From: Pantoea cypripedii
Lineage (GTDB): Bacteria; Pseudomonadota; Gammaproteobacteria; Enterobacterales; Enterobacteriaceae
Length of the DNA: 64,000 nt
Direction: 5' to 3'
Assembly (NCBI RefSeq): GCF_002095535.1
Contig: NZ_MLJI01000001.1
Location: 1,601,832 to 1,665,831, forward strand
The notes beneath the pieces are model-generated. The model was not told the DNA's origin and made no database searches. It saw only the letters and a program-made list of their open reading frames with translations. Position numbers and translations under genes: made by a program. Shown in pieces: positions 7,824-17,390 of the stretch. Every line of letters starts with the position of its first letter. The first letter of the stretch is position 1.

Positions 7824-9148
7824 AAGCTCAGGCCATCGCCCATTGTCTGCGCGCGGAAGATCGCGTCGTTGCCTGGCAGGGCGCGCAGCAACATCGGTTA
7901 GCCAGCATGCGGCGGCAGGTGATGGCGTTGTGCACGCGGCTGCGGGCGCTGCCGGAGCAGCAGTGGGCGCTGTGCTTTGACAACAGTTATCACTTCACCG
8001 TGGCACTGCTGGCGGTGTGGCATGCGGGGAAAACCCCGGTCATCCCTGGCCATTGTCGCGCGGCGCAGCTGGAAGAGATGACGGGCTGTTTCGACGGGGT
8101 GATCAGTGATATGCCGCTGGTCCTGACGCTGCCGCATCTGCGTTGGGATGGTGCAGAGGCTGACGCTGAACTGACGGACATCGCCCCGGATGCCGCGCTG
8201 GTGCTGTTTACCTCCGGATCGACCGGCACCCCGCGTCCTGTGGTGAAATCAATCCAGGCGCTGGACACCGAAGCGCAGTGGCTGGCGGCGTTGTGGGGGG
8301 ATCGACTGCGGCTGTGCCATGTGGTGGCCTCCGTCAGTCACCAGCATCTGTATGGCCTGACGTTTCGCGTGGTGCTGCCGATGGCGCTCGGTTTACCCTT
8401 TGCCGCGCAGCAACTTTTGTACAGTGAACAGCTGGCGGACCTTGCCCCGGCGCACCGCTATGCCTTTATCAGCAGCCCGGCCTTTTTACGTCGGCTGGAC
8501 CCGTCACTCAATTTGCCGCGCTGTGCGCTGATTATCTCTGCCGGTGGCGCATTAGCCTGGTCTGATGCCCGTCACACGCAACAGCGCCTGGGTTGCCCGG
8601 TGGATGAAATTTATGGCAGTACGGAAACCGGCGTCATTGCCTGGCGTCAGCTGGATGCGGAACAGGTGGCCTGGCAATGTTTTCCGCAGGTGCGCCTGCG
8701 ACAGCAGGATGACGCGCGCTGGCGCGTCTTCTCGCCACTGCTGGAGCTTGCGGATGGCTGGTTGCTGGATGATCACCTGATACAACTTGAATCCGGCCAT
8801 TTTCAGCTGGCGGGGCGTCAGGATCGTGTGGTGAAGATTGAAGATAAACGCGTGTCACTCAGCGAGATTGAACGCCGTTTGCTGGCTCTGCCGGAGATTG
8901 AGGATGCCGCCGCGCTGGTGATTCAGCGTCATGGACGCCAGGCGATAGGCGTGGTGCTGGCGTTAGCGCAACCGCTTGATCCGGCCATGCTGGCGCAACG
9001 TAAACAACAATGGAAACAGGCGCTGCAACCCTGGCTGGAGTCGGTAGCCATGCCGCGTTACTGGCGGGTCGTCACAACCATTCCGGTTACCGCGCAAAGC
9101 AAGCGCGCCTGGCCGCAAATTGAGGAGCTTTTTCATGTTGCCGGTTGA
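7820..9148 (+). CDS. apeH: APE acyl/aryl-acid AMP ligase
   Basis: A ~442-residue adenylate-forming enzyme. The P-loop-like motif LFTSGSTGTPRPVVK is at ~129–143, EIYGSTETG at ~260–270, and a C-terminal adenylation subdomain contains RQDRVVKIEDKRVSLSEIE. In studied APE systems the equivalent enzyme activates 4-hydroxybenzoate and loads it onto an ACP to prime the chain. It is shorter than stand-alone acyl-CoA synthetases. ATG 7820 overlaps the apeG stop (ATGA), and the 3' end overlaps apeI by 14 bases. Confidence 0.88.
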   Translation: MKAQAIAHCLRAEDRVVAWQGAQQHRLASMRRQVMALCTRLRALPEQQWALCFDNSYHFTVALLAVWHAGKTPVIPGHCRAAQLEEMTGCFDGVISDMPLVLTLPHLRWDGAEADAELTDIAPDAALVLFTSGSTGTPRPVVKSIQALDTEAQWLAALWGDRLRLCHVVASVSHQHLYGLTFRVVLPMALGLPFAAQQLLYSEQLADLAPAHRYAFISSPAFLRRLDPSLNLPRCALIISAGGALAWSDARHTQQRLGCPVDEIYGSTETGVIAWRQLDAEQVAWQCFPQVRLRQQDDARWRVFSPLLELADGWLLDDHLIQLESGHFQLAGRQDRVVKIEDKRVSLSEIERRLLALPEIEDAAALVIQRHGRQAIGVVLALAQPLDPAMLAQRKQQWKQALQPWLESVAMPRYWRVVTTIPVTAQSKRAWPQIEELFHVAG

Positions 9149-9482
9149 ACTTGATGCTCAGCAGCAGGCTACCGCACTGACCCTGCGTCTGCATGTAGCT
9201 GCCGATTTGCTGTGGTTTCGCGGTCATTTTCCCTCCCTGCCGATTCTGCCTGGCGTGGCGCAACTCGATTGGGTGCTGTACTACGGCCTGACGCGTCTGG
9301 TGCCGGGCAAGGCGTTTGCGTCGATCGAGAACATAAAATTTCAGCAACCGGTGCTGCCGGACGCCGAGCTGGAACTGCATATCAACTGGCAGGCGGAGAA
9401 ATCCGTGCTCAGCTTTCAATATCGGTTGTTATCCGACGACGGCACGCCGGTCGCCAGCAGTGGGAAGATCCGCCTGTGTTAA
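9135..9482 (+). CDS. apeI: APE beta-hydroxyacyl-ACP dehydratase (FabA/FabZ-like hotdog)
   Basis: A 115-residue single hotdog-fold protein. The RGHFPSLPILPGVAQLDW stretch (29–46) carries the FabZ/FabA-type His (about 31) and the PGV turn. It should remove water from hydroxyacyl-ACP intermediates to make the conjugated double bonds. APE clusters have two dehydratases, this one and apeP, which are thought to work as a pair. ATG 9135 is preceded by TGAGGAG at good spacing inside the 3' end of apeH. Confidence 0.85.
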   Translation: MLPVELDAQQQATALTLRLHVAADLLWFRGHFPSLPILPGVAQLDWVLYYGLTRLVPGKAFASIENIKFQQPVLPDAELELHINWQAEKSVLSFQYRLLSDDGTPVASSGKIRLC

Positions 9483-11170
9483 ATGCGCCTTTTACCCCCT
9501 GCGTGCTGATCCCTTGTTATAACCACGGTGCGATGCTGGCGTCGGTGCTGCAACGCCTGGCGCCGTTTAATTTGCCGATCATCATTGTTGATGACGGTAG
9601 CGATGCGCAGACCCGGCAGCAAATCGACGCGCTCAAAGCCCCGCAGCTGCGTATTCACCGCTTAGCTGAAAACCAGGGGAAGGGCGCTGCGGTGATCGCC
9701 GGGATGCGTGTAGCAGCGGCGGCAGGTTACAGCCATGCGCTGCAACTGGATGCCGATGGCCAACATCAGGTGGAAGATACGCCACGGATGCTGGACGAAG
9801 CGCGTCGCCATCCGCAGTGCCTGATTTCCGGGCTGCCGCTTTACGATGACTCAATCCCCAAATCGCGCCTGTATGGTCGTTACATCACCCATTTCTGGGT
9901 GTGGATCGAGACCCTTTCCCTGTCGCTGAAAGACAGTATGTGTGGTTTCCGCGTTTATCCGCTGGAGCCGTCACTGGCCCTGTGCGATCGAAAGCCGCCA
10001 GGTCAGCGGATGGATTTTGATACCGAAATCATGGTGCGTCTCTACTGGCAGGGCACCCCAAGTCGTTTCCTGACGACGCGCGTCACTTATCCGCCGAGCG
10101 GTGTCTCGCATTTTGATGCGTTGCGCGACAACCTGCGCATCTCATGGATGCATACCCGTCTGTTCTTCGGCATGTTGCCACGTATCCCGCAGTTGCTGCG
10201 TCAGCGTGGTGAGGCGCGCCACTGGTCGTCAACACCGGAACGTCGCGGGCAATGGGGGCTGCGTTTTATGTTGTGGCTCTATCGACGTGCCGGACGGCTG
10301 CCATTTGTACTGTTGTTATGGCCGGTGGTGGCGCTGTACTGGCTTAGCGGACGACGCGCGCGTACGGCATCGCAACAGTGGCTGGCGCGGGTACGGCACT
10401 GCGCGCAGCAGCAAAATCAGGTATTGCCCGCGCCACTCAGTAGCTACCGTCATTTCCTGCGCTTTGGTGACAGCATGCTGGATAAGGTCGCGAGCTGGCG
10501 TGGTGATCTGCGCTGGGGACGCGATATCGATTTTGCGTCCGGTGCCGAAGCGGTGATCCGCGCGGCTGAAGGCCAGGGCCATCTGATCCTCGCTTCACAC
10601 CTCGGCGATATCGAAGCCTGCCGCGCCATGGCAAAGCAGGTGAGCGGCCTGGTGATCAATGCGCTGGTGTTTACCGACAATGCCCAGCGTTTTCGAACGG
10701 TACTGGAAAGCATTGCGCCGCAGGCCGGTGTCAATCTGATGCCGGTGACGGATATCGGGCCAGACACCGCGATTCTGCTGCAACAGAAGCTGGACGCGGG
10801 GGAATGGGTGGCAATTGTCGGTGATCGTACTGCCGTGCATCGCCAGCGCGGCGGTGAACGACGCGTGATATGGAGCGACTTTCTCGGCCTGCCCGCCCCC
10901 TTTCCGCAGGGGCCGTTTTTACTGGCAGCAGCGTTACGTTGTCCGGTGCTGCTGATGTTTGCCTTGCGTGAACAGGGCCGATTGCGGGTGCACTGTGAAG
11001 CCTTTGCCTCCCCGTTAGTTCTGCCGCGTGCCACTCGTCAACAGGCCCTGCAACAGACGGTGGATCGTTATGCCCGACGCTTGCAGCACTATGCGTTTCT
11101 GGCCCCGCTGGACTGGTTTAATTTTTACGATTTCTGGACGTTACCGGCTGAGGAGAACCGCGATGAGTGA
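9476..11170 (+). CDS. apeJ: APE glycosyltransferase family 2 / lysophospholipid acyltransferase fusion
   Basis: A two-domain protein of ~564 residues. The N-terminal half is a GT2 glycosyltransferase (IIIVDDGSDAQ at ~35–45 and LQLDADGQHQ as the metal/nucleotide motif). A membrane-proximal hydrophobic segment lies in the middle. The C-terminal half is a LpxL/HtrB-like acyltransferase with the ASHLGDIEACR motif (HX4E type). It probably adds a sugar and/or acyl group while building the lipid anchor of the pigment. GTG 9476 overlaps the apeI stop; the frame is open further upstream, but similarity begins at CVLIPCYNHG. No stop separates the two domains, so the fusion is genuine. Confidence 0.85.
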   Translation: MLNAPFTPCVLIPCYNHGAMLASVLQRLAPFNLPIIIVDDGSDAQTRQQIDALKAPQLRIHRLAENQGKGAAVIAGMRVAAAAGYSHALQLDADGQHQVEDTPRMLDEARRHPQCLISGLPLYDDSIPKSRLYGRYITHFWVWIETLSLSLKDSMCGFRVYPLEPSLALCDRKPPGQRMDFDTEIMVRLYWQGTPSRFLTTRVTYPPSGVSHFDALRDNLRISWMHTRLFFGMLPRIPQLLRQRGEARHWSSTPERRGQWGLRFMLWLYRRAGRLPFVLLLWPVVALYWLSGRRARTASQQWLARVRHCAQQQNQVLPAPLSSYRHFLRFGDSMLDKVASWRGDLRWGRDIDFASGAEAVIRAAEGQGHLILASHLGDIEACRAMAKQVSGLVINALVFTDNAQRFRTVLESIAPQAGVNLMPVTDIGPDTAILLQQKLDAGEWVAIVGDRTAVHRQRGGERRVIWSDFLGLPAPFPQGPFLLAAALRCPVLLMFALREQGRLRVHCEAFASPLVLPRATRQQALQQTVDRYARRLQHYAFLAPLDWFNFYDFWTLPAEENRDE

Positions 11171-11579
11171 GATTAAGCACCGCGCCGAGGTGGAAATAGT
11201 GGTTTCATTCCATGACTGCGACCCGATGGGCGTGGTCTGGCACGGCCACTATTTCCGTTTTTTTGAGGCGGCACGTGAGGCACTGCTGCGCAGCGTGAAT
11301 TACAGCTACAGCGAAATGGCGGCCAGCGGCTATGTCTGGCCGGTGGTGGATGCACGGGTGAAATACCGTCTGCCGATACGCTGTGAAGAGACCCTCCGCG
11401 TCAGCGCCGCGATTACTGAATATGAGAACCGCCTGCGCATTGATTACATCATTCGTAACGCCGTGGGGCAGGTGACCACCAAAGCGCACACCATTCAGGT
11501 GGCGGTGGACCAGACCACGCAGGAGATGTGTTTCGTCTCGCCTGCCATTCTGTTTGCACGCCTGGGAGTCCAACCTTGA
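11163..11579 (+). CDS. apeK: APE acyl-CoA/ACP thioesterase (4HBT type)
   Basis: A 138-residue hotdog thioesterase of the 4-hydroxybenzoyl-CoA thioesterase group. The signature FHDCDPMGVVWHGHYFRFFEAAREA is at ~16–40, with the family Asp and the HGHY segment. It probably frees polyene or stalled acyl chains from the carrier protein. It overlaps apeJ by 8 bases and apeL by 4 (TTGA). The direct overlap with apeJ leaves no room for the aromatic ammonia-lyase that I recall between these two genes in some APE clusters. Confidence 0.85.
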   Translation: MSEIKHRAEVEIVVSFHDCDPMGVVWHGHYFRFFEAAREALLRSVNYSYSEMAASGYVWPVVDARVKYRLPIRCEETLRVSAAITEYENRLRIDYIIRNAVGQVTTKAHTIQVAVDQTTQEMCFVSPAILFARLGVQP

Positions 11580-12190
11580 AACGTTTTTTGATGACTATGT
11601 TGCTGCTGCTGTGCAGTGCCAGCGTCAGCGCGGTGACGCTCGACCAGCTACAACAGCGCTTTTCCAGCCAGCCGGTGATCCGCGCCAACTTCGTTCAGGT
11701 GCGGACCATTGCCGGAATGGCACAACCGCTGGTGTCACGCGGGCAATTGCTGATTGCGCAGCAGCAGGGGCTGTGGTGGCAGCAGAACACGCCTTTTCCC
11801 ATGACTCTGCTGCTGGATGACCGGCGCATGGTGCAGAGCATCAGCGGCCAGCCGCCCCAGGTGATCACCGCCGACAGCAATCCGCAAATGTTCCAGTTCA
11901 ACCATCTGCTGCGTGCGCTATTTCAGGCCGATGAGAAAGTGCTGCGGGAGAATTTCACCCTCGAATTTCAGGCGCAGGGTAAGGATCACTGGCAGCTCGG
12001 TCTGCTACCGAAAGCGGCACCGCTGAATAAAATCTTTAACCGCATCGATTTGCAGGGGGGCGAGTTTCTTCAGCAAATCCGCCTCGATGACAAGCAGGGG
12101 GATAAGACAGAAATCACCCTGAGCGATACCCGTACCGAACCCGGCCATCTGACCGATGAGGAGCGCGCGCGTTTTGCTGTGGCTCCGTGA
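11576..12190 (+). CDS. apeL: APE LolA-like outer-membrane lipoprotein carrier
   Basis: A ~204-residue periplasmic protein. The signal peptide MKRFLMTMLLLLCSASVSA is followed by a LolA/LolB-like incomplete beta-barrel, with VIRANFVQVRTIAGMAQPLVSRGQLLIAQQQGLWW as the family's front part. It probably ferries the hydrophobic product across the periplasm to the outer membrane. The TTG start at 11576 overlaps the apeK stop and has GGGAG before it; the frame runs open to 11528, but that would bury the signal peptide. It overlaps apeM by 35 bases. Confidence 0.83.
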   Translation: MKRFLMTMLLLLCSASVSAVTLDQLQQRFSSQPVIRANFVQVRTIAGMAQPLVSRGQLLIAQQQGLWWQQNTPFPMTLLLDDRRMVQSISGQPPQVITADSNPQMFQFNHLLRALFQADEKVLRENFTLEFQAQGKDHWQLGLLPKAAPLNKIFNRIDLQGGEFLQQIRLDDKQGDKTEITLSDTRTEPGHLTDEERARFAVAP

Positions 12191-14468
12191 AAAAAACCTG
12201 GCGCGGCTGTGGCTGTTGATATGCCTGGCGTTGACGATAGCGCTGGCGCTGCTATTGCCGCGCAGCCAGATCAATAGCAGCGTGCTGGCGCTGCTGCCGC
12301 AGCAGAATCTCGGCCAGGCCCCGGCAGAGATCCAGCAGGCGTTTATGCAGCGTCTTGATCGGCAACTGGTGTGGCTGGTCAGCACCGACGGTGAGGACGG
12401 TGAGGCCGCGGCAGCCTGGTGGCAGGCGCAGTTGCAGGCGCTGCCGATGCTGACTCAGGTCAGCGGTGTAATGGACGATCAGCAGATGCAACGCTGGGGC
12501 AGTTTCGCCTGGCAGCATCGTAATGGCTTGATCGATGAGACCACGCGCGCGCGTCTGCAACATGGCGGCACGGCGCAGGCGGACTGGATTCTGGCGCAGC
12601 TGTTTTCCGCCTTTGCGGGCGTCAGCAGCCAGGAATTACAACATGATCCGCTGCTGCTGGTGCGTGGGGCGCAGCTGGCCCTGCAGCAAAATGCCAGCAA
12701 AATGGTGTTGCGTAATGGCTGGCTGACGGTGACTGACCCGCAGCAGCGCCGCTGGTACTTCCTGCATGGCGAACTGGCGAGCAATGCCTTCAGCATTCAG
12801 CAAAGCCATCAGCTGGTAACCGCGCTGCACCAGCTGGAGCAGCAGCTGACAACCCGCTGGCCAGATGCCCGGTTGCTGACGCGCGGTACGGTGCTGTTCA
12901 GCAATGATGCCAGCCAGCGCGCGCAACACGATATGGAAACCCTCGGCAGCGTCACGCTGGGGGGATTGCTGTTGCTGATTTGGCTGGTGTTCCGCTCGCT
13001 ACGTCCTCTGGCACTGTGCGCGCTGTCGGTGGCGATTGGCGCGGTGGCGGGGACGGTGGCGACCTTAGTGTGCTTCGGTGAACTGCATCTGACGACGCTG
13101 GTAATGAGCCTGAGCATCGTCGGGATCTCAGCGGATTACACCCTTTACTATTTGACCGAACGCATGGTGCATGGCAACCAAGCCACACCGTGGCAAAGCC
13201 TGGCTAAAGTCCGCGCCACATTGCTGCTGGCGCTTGCCACCACCGCCATTGCCTGGTTGCTGATGTTAATGGCCCCGTTTCCCGGCCTGCGGCAGCTGGC
13301 GGTGTTTTCCGCCAGTGGCCTGAGCGCATCCTGCCTGACGGTGATCTGTTTTTATCCGTGGCTGGTGCGTGGTCTGCCGGTGCGCCCGGTACCGGGTATG
13401 GTGTGGCTGGCGCGCTGGCTGGCGGCATGGCGGCGCAATCGCGCATTGATGTGGGGGCTGCCCGCGCTGGTGGCGATATATGCGCTGAGCGGCATTCTGC
13501 AACTGCGGGTGGACGATGATATTGCTCATCTGCAAAGCGCTCCGGCGCAGTTGCTGGCGCAGGATCGCCAGCTGGCGCAACTCACCGGCCAGCAGGCCGA
13601 TCAAACCTGGTTTGTGGTGTGGGGCGATAATGCCCAGCAAACCCTGCAACGCCTCAGCGCGCTGGCACCAAAGCTGCAACAAGCGCAGCAACGCGGCGAT
13701 ATGTCCGGTTATCGCCTGCTGCCGCTCAACTCGCTGGCGCAGCAGCAACAGGATGTGGCGTTGTTGCATCAGGCGGCCCCGGCGATAGCCGCGCGCCTGC
13801 AACAGGCGGGCGTCACGCCAGCGCAGGCCGATCTGCGCGCGATGCCGGTGACGCCGGAAAACTGGCTGGCAAGCCCGCTCAGCGAGGGCTGGCGTTTGCT
13901 CTGGCTGTCACTGCCGGATGGTCGCAGCAGCGTGCTGGTGCCGGTGTCAGGGGTACGCAACAGTGGCGCGCTCCAGCAACTGGCCATGCAGCAGGAGGGA
14001 GTCAGCTGGGTTGATCGCAAAACCAGCTACGATCAGCTGTTTGCCTTCTGGCGCACCCTGCTGAGCGGTTTACTGGCGCTGGCGCTGTTGCTGATTACCC
14101 TGAGCTACCTTATCCGCCTCGGGCTGAAGGCGGGCCTGCGCAGCGCGCTACCGTCCTGGCTGTCGCTGGCGGCGGCGCTGGCTACGCTCGGCTGGATCGG
14201 TGCGACGCTCAACCTTTTTGCCTTACTGGCGCTGATTCTGGTGCTGGGGATCGGTATCAATTACACGCTGTTTTTCAGCAATCCACGGGGTACGCCGCTG
14301 ACCTCGATGCTTGCGGTGACGCTGGCGATGATGACCACGTTGCTGACGCTGGGCATGCTGGTATTCAGCAGCACAGCGGCCATCAGTAGCTTTGGCACCG
14401 TGTTGTGCAGCGGTATCTTCTGCGCATTTTTGCTGGCCCCGCTGGCCGCAGGGAAAAGAAAACCATGA
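12156..14468 (+). CDS. apeM: APE MMPL/RND-family exporter
   Basis: A 770-residue inner-membrane transporter with the RND/MMPL plan. One N-terminal transmembrane helix (~18–35) is followed by a large periplasmic loop, then a bundle of about five to six helices (~260–410) containing the sterol-sensing-like VGISADYTLYYLTERM. A second loop (~425–620) and a second helix bundle (~625–765) with LGIGINYTLFF follow. It is the likely pump that lifts the finished aryl polyene out of the inner membrane. Start ATG 12156 lies inside apeL. Confidence 0.87.
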   Translation: MRSARVLLWLREKNLARLWLLICLALTIALALLLPRSQINSSVLALLPQQNLGQAPAEIQQAFMQRLDRQLVWLVSTDGEDGEAAAAWWQAQLQALPMLTQVSGVMDDQQMQRWGSFAWQHRNGLIDETTRARLQHGGTAQADWILAQLFSAFAGVSSQELQHDPLLLVRGAQLALQQNASKMVLRNGWLTVTDPQQRRWYFLHGELASNAFSIQQSHQLVTALHQLEQQLTTRWPDARLLTRGTVLFSNDASQRAQHDMETLGSVTLGGLLLLIWLVFRSLRPLALCALSVAIGAVAGTVATLVCFGELHLTTLVMSLSIVGISADYTLYYLTERMVHGNQATPWQSLAKVRATLLLALATTAIAWLLMLMAPFPGLRQLAVFSASGLSASCLTVICFYPWLVRGLPVRPVPGMVWLARWLAAWRRNRALMWGLPALVAIYALSGILQLRVDDDIAHLQSAPAQLLAQDRQLAQLTGQQADQTWFVVWGDNAQQTLQRLSALAPKLQQAQQRGDMSGYRLLPLNSLAQQQQDVALLHQAAPAIAARLQQAGVTPAQADLRAMPVTPENWLASPLSEGWRLLWLSLPDGRSSVLVPVSGVRNSGALQQLAMQQEGVSWVDRKTSYDQLFAFWRTLLSGLLALALLLITLSYLIRLGLKAGLRSALPSWLSLAAALATLGWIGATLNLFALLALILVLGIGINYTLFFSNPRGTPLTSMLAVTLAMMTTLLTLGMLVFSSTAAISSFGTVLCSGIFCAFLLAPLAAGKRKP

Positions 14469-15040
14469 TCAAGAAAAGCCTGATTTTACTGCTGCTCAGC
14501 CTGCTGCTCGGCGGCTGTGCGCAACAGACGGCACAACCCAACCGGCCAACCGCCTGGCTTAAACCGGGCGTCCGCGTCACCTTGCCTGCACCGGGTATTT
14601 CTCCGGCGTTTCAGCAGCAACAGCTGCTAACCGGCCATAACAAAGGTAAAACGCAATCGCTGCTGGTGTTGCTGGCGGCGGATGAGCAGCACATCAGCCT
14701 CGCCGGATTGTCGTCGCTCGGCATTCGGTTGTTCAGCGTCACCTATGACGCCAGTGGCGTCCATACTCAACAGATGATGGCGTTGCCGGAGATGCCGCCA
14801 GCCAGCCAGGTGCTGGCCGATATTATGCTCAGCCACTGGCCGATTAGCGCCTGGCAGCCGCAGTTACCCAGCGGCTGGCAGTTGCAGGATATCGGCGATC
14901 GGCGCGAGCTACGCGATCCTTCCGGCACGGTGGTGACGCTGATTCATTATCAGCAACGTGGCGGGCAACGTGACCCCATCAGCATCGAACAACGGGCTTT
15001 TGGTTATCAGATTCAGATTCAAACCCTGGACGCATCATGA
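14465..15040 (+). CDS. apeN: APE DUF3261-type lipoprotein
   Basis: A 191-residue lipoprotein whose signal peptide ends in the lipobox LLGGC (~15–19). It matches by position the DUF3261 lipoprotein that follows the MMPL exporter in APE clusters. It may be the outer-membrane acceptor for the product delivered by the LolA-like carrier, by analogy with LolB; that is inference. ATG 14465 overlaps the exporter stop as ATGA, and its own stop overlaps the apeO start. Confidence 0.8.
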   Translation: MIKKSLILLLLSLLLGGCAQQTAQPNRPTAWLKPGVRVTLPAPGISPAFQQQQLLTGHNKGKTQSLLVLLAADEQHISLAGLSSLGIRLFSVTYDASGVHTQQMMALPEMPPASQVLADIMLSHWPISAWQPQLPSGWQLQDIGDRRELRDPSGTVVTLIHYQQRGGQRDPISIEQRAFGYQIQIQTLDAS

Positions 15041-16194
15041 TTTATATCTCGGCTTACGGCATGGTCAACGCACTCGGCAACAGCCCTGCGCAGATCGCCG
15101 CGCAATTGCAGCTGGGCGCAGCGCCAGGGATGCAACCGCGCGATGGCTGGTTGCAGGCAGCTAAACGCTGCTGGCTGGGGGAGGTGCAGGGCGAGCTGCC
15201 CGCCATCCCGCAGGCGCTGGCGGCGCACAATACCCGCAATAACCGGCTGCTACTGGCGGCGCTGGCGCAAATTCGCCCGGCGCTGGAGGCCGCAATGGCG
15301 CAATATGGCCGCGATCGGGTGGCGGTGGTGCTCGGCACCAGCACCTCGGGTGTGGATGAAGGCGATCGTCAGGTCAGCGTGGGCTTAGCCGGTTATGACT
15401 ACCGGATGCAGGAACTGGGCGATCCCTCGCGCTTCCTGGCCGATTTTTTGCAGCTGGATGGCCCGGCCTACACCCTGTCCACCGCCTGTTCTTCCAGCGC
15501 CAGGGCGATTATCAGCGGTGAACGCCTGATTGCCGCCGGTCTGGCGGATGTGGCGTTGGTGGGGGGCGCCGATTCGCTGAGCCGTATGCCCATTAATGGC
15601 TTTGCCAGCCTTGAGTCGTTATCGGAACGGCAATGTGCGCCATTCAGCCGCGATCGTGATGGCATCTCGATTGGTGAAGCGGCAGCGTTGCTGTTGCTGA
15701 CGCGGGAACCGCAGCCGCTGGCATTGCTGGGGGTGGGCGAATCATCGGATGCCTGGCATATGTCGGCCCCGCATCCGGAGGGCATCGGCGCTGAGCGTGC
15801 GATGATCATGGCCTTGCAGCAGGCGGGTTTAGCCCCCGAACAGGTGGGCTATATCAACCTGCACGGCACCGCCACACCGCTTAACGATCAGGTGGAGGCG
15901 GCGGTGATTCATCGCCTGTTTGGCGATCGTGTCCCCTGTAGTTCTACCAAACATCTGACCGGCCATACGCTGGGGGCGGCGGGTGCCACTGAAGCTGCGC
16001 TGTCGCTGTTGTTGCTGGAGCAGCAGCTGCCGCTGCCCGCGCAGGATTTTTCACAATCCGAACGCGATCCCACGCTGCCGGATTGCGGTCTGATTAGCGT
16101 GCCGACCCCGCTGGTGCGGCCGGTGATTGCTTCCAATTCTTTTGCGTTTGGCGGGAACAATACCTGCCTGATTACAGGACGAATCGATGGCTGA
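15037..16194 (+). CDS. apeO: APE beta-ketoacyl-ACP synthase (elongating ketosynthase)
   Basis: A 385-residue FabF/FabB-type ketosynthase with the full catalytic set: Cys151 in STACSSSA, His in LHGTATPLND (~273), and His in KHLTGHTLGAAG (~310). With ApeC as chain length factor it should extend the aryl-primed chain with malonyl units. It is slightly shorter than FabF. It overlaps apeN by 4 bases and apeP by 8 bases. Confidence 0.9.
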   Translation: MIYISAYGMVNALGNSPAQIAAQLQLGAAPGMQPRDGWLQAAKRCWLGEVQGELPAIPQALAAHNTRNNRLLLAALAQIRPALEAAMAQYGRDRVAVVLGTSTSGVDEGDRQVSVGLAGYDYRMQELGDPSRFLADFLQLDGPAYTLSTACSSSARAIISGERLIAAGLADVALVGGADSLSRMPINGFASLESLSERQCAPFSRDRDGISIGEAAALLLLTREPQPLALLGVGESSDAWHMSAPHPEGIGAERAMIMALQQAGLAPEQVGYINLHGTATPLNDQVEAAVIHRLFGDRVPCSSTKHLTGHTLGAAGATEAALSLLLLEQQLPLPAQDFSQSERDPTLPDCGLISVPTPLVRPVIASNSFAFGGNNTCLITGRIDG

Positions 16195-16669
16195 TTTTTT
16201 GCCGCCAGAGGCGTATTTGCCGCATCGCGCACCCATGTTGCTGCTGGATCGCGTTATCAGCGTCACCGCCGATAGCGTGATATGCCGGGTGACCATTGAT
16301 CCCGAGGGCGTACTGAGCCCGTTTCTTACCCCCCAGGGTGAACTGCCTGCCTGGTTTGGTGTGGAGATTATGGCGCAGACGGTGGGGGTGTGGTCGGGGT
16401 TTCATGCCCGTGAGCAGGGCGTGACGCAGATTCGCCCCGGCATGCTGCTGGGCGGACGCGGTTATCGCGCGGCGGCGGCCACCTTTCCGGCAGGCGCAAG
16501 TTTGCAGGTGGCGATGCATTTGCTGATGCGCGATGAGCGGCTTGGCAGTTTTGAAGGAGAAATCCGCCACGGAGACCGGTGCCTGGCCAGTGGACGGCTG
16601 AATACCTGGCAGCCGGATGATGACGAATTACAACGATTATTAGCACAAGGAGAACACCATGACGCGTAG
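16187..16669 (+). CDS. apeP: APE second dehydratase (hotdog fold)
   Basis: A 160-residue hotdog protein starting MADFLPPEAYLPHRAPMLLLDRV, with the FabZ-like His at 13 and the VEIMAQTVGVWSGFHARE helix at ~55–75. It is the second of the two dehydratases in the cluster and probably partners ApeI in making polyene double bonds. Its ATG lies inside the 3' end of apeO and its 3' end overlaps apeQ. Confidence 0.83.
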   Translation: MADFLPPEAYLPHRAPMLLLDRVISVTADSVICRVTIDPEGVLSPFLTPQGELPAWFGVEIMAQTVGVWSGFHAREQGVTQIRPGMLLGGRGYRAAAATFPAGASLQVAMHLLMRDERLGSFEGEIRHGDRCLASGRLNTWQPDDDELQRLLAQGEHHDA

Positions 16670-17390
16670 CGTGTTAGTGACCGGGGCGAGTAAGGGAATT
16701 GGACGCGCCATTGCATTGCGCCTGGCGCAGGATGGCTTCCATGTGGTGGTGCATTATCACCGTGATGCCAGCGGGGCGATACACACGCTGGAACAGATGG
16801 TCGCAGCGGGGGGATCCGGCCGGACGTTGCAGTTTGACGTGGCGCAGCGTGAAATGACACGGGACGCGCTGGAGCAGGATATTGCCACGCATGGTGCTTA
16901 CTATGGCGTGGTCAGTAATGCCGGAATCACGCGGGATGCGGCGTTCCCGGCACTGACTGAGGAAGAGTGGGACAGTGTGATTCATACTAATCTCGACAGC
17001 TTCTATAACGTGATCCAGCCTTGTGTGATGCCGATGATTGGGTTGCGCCAGGGGGGACGCATTATCACGTTATCGTCGGTCTCCGGCATCATGGGGAATC
17101 GCGGCCAGGTGAATTACAGCGCGGCAAAAGCAGGCATTATCGGTGCCACCAAAGCGCTGGCGATTGAGCTGGCGAAACGCAAAATTACCGTTAACTGCAT
17201 CGCGCCGGGACTGATCGACACCGGTATGGCCGGGCTGGAACCACAGGTGATTGATGAAGCGCTGAAGCTGATCCCGATGAAACGCATGGGGGCAGCGGAA
17301 GAAGTGGCCGGGCTGGCAGGTTATCTGATGTCGGATATCGCCGGTTACGTCACGCGGCAGGTGATTTCAATCAATGGGGGGATGCTGTGA
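16659..17390 (+). CDS. apeQ: APE 3-oxoacyl-ACP reductase (FabG-like SDR)
   Basis: A 243-residue short-chain dehydrogenase/reductase. The NADPH motif TGASKGIGR is at 8–16, NAG at ~87–89, and the catalytic Ser ~139–140, Tyr153 and Lys157 (YSAAK) are all present. Its C-terminus ends in the usual INGGML. It should reduce the 3-keto group after each condensation. A good AAGGAG site precedes ATG 16659, and its stop overlaps the GTG start of apeR. Confidence 0.92.
   Translation: MTRSVLVTGASKGIGRAIALRLAQDGFHVVVHYHRDASGAIHTLEQMVAAGGSGRTLQFDVAQREMTRDALEQDIATHGAYYGVVSNAGITRDAAFPALTEEEWDSVIHTNLDSFYNVIQPCVMPMIGLRQGGRIITLSSVSGIMGNRGQVNYSAAKAGIIGATKALAIELAKRKITVNCIAPGLIDTGMAGLEPQVIDEALKLIPMKRMGAAEEVAGLAGYLMSDIAGYVTRQVISINGGML

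Noticed and set aside
9476..11170. apeJ read as two separate genes or a frameshift fusion
   Set aside because: The glycosyltransferase and acyltransferase parts are in one unbroken frame, and this fusion is a known feature of APE clusters.
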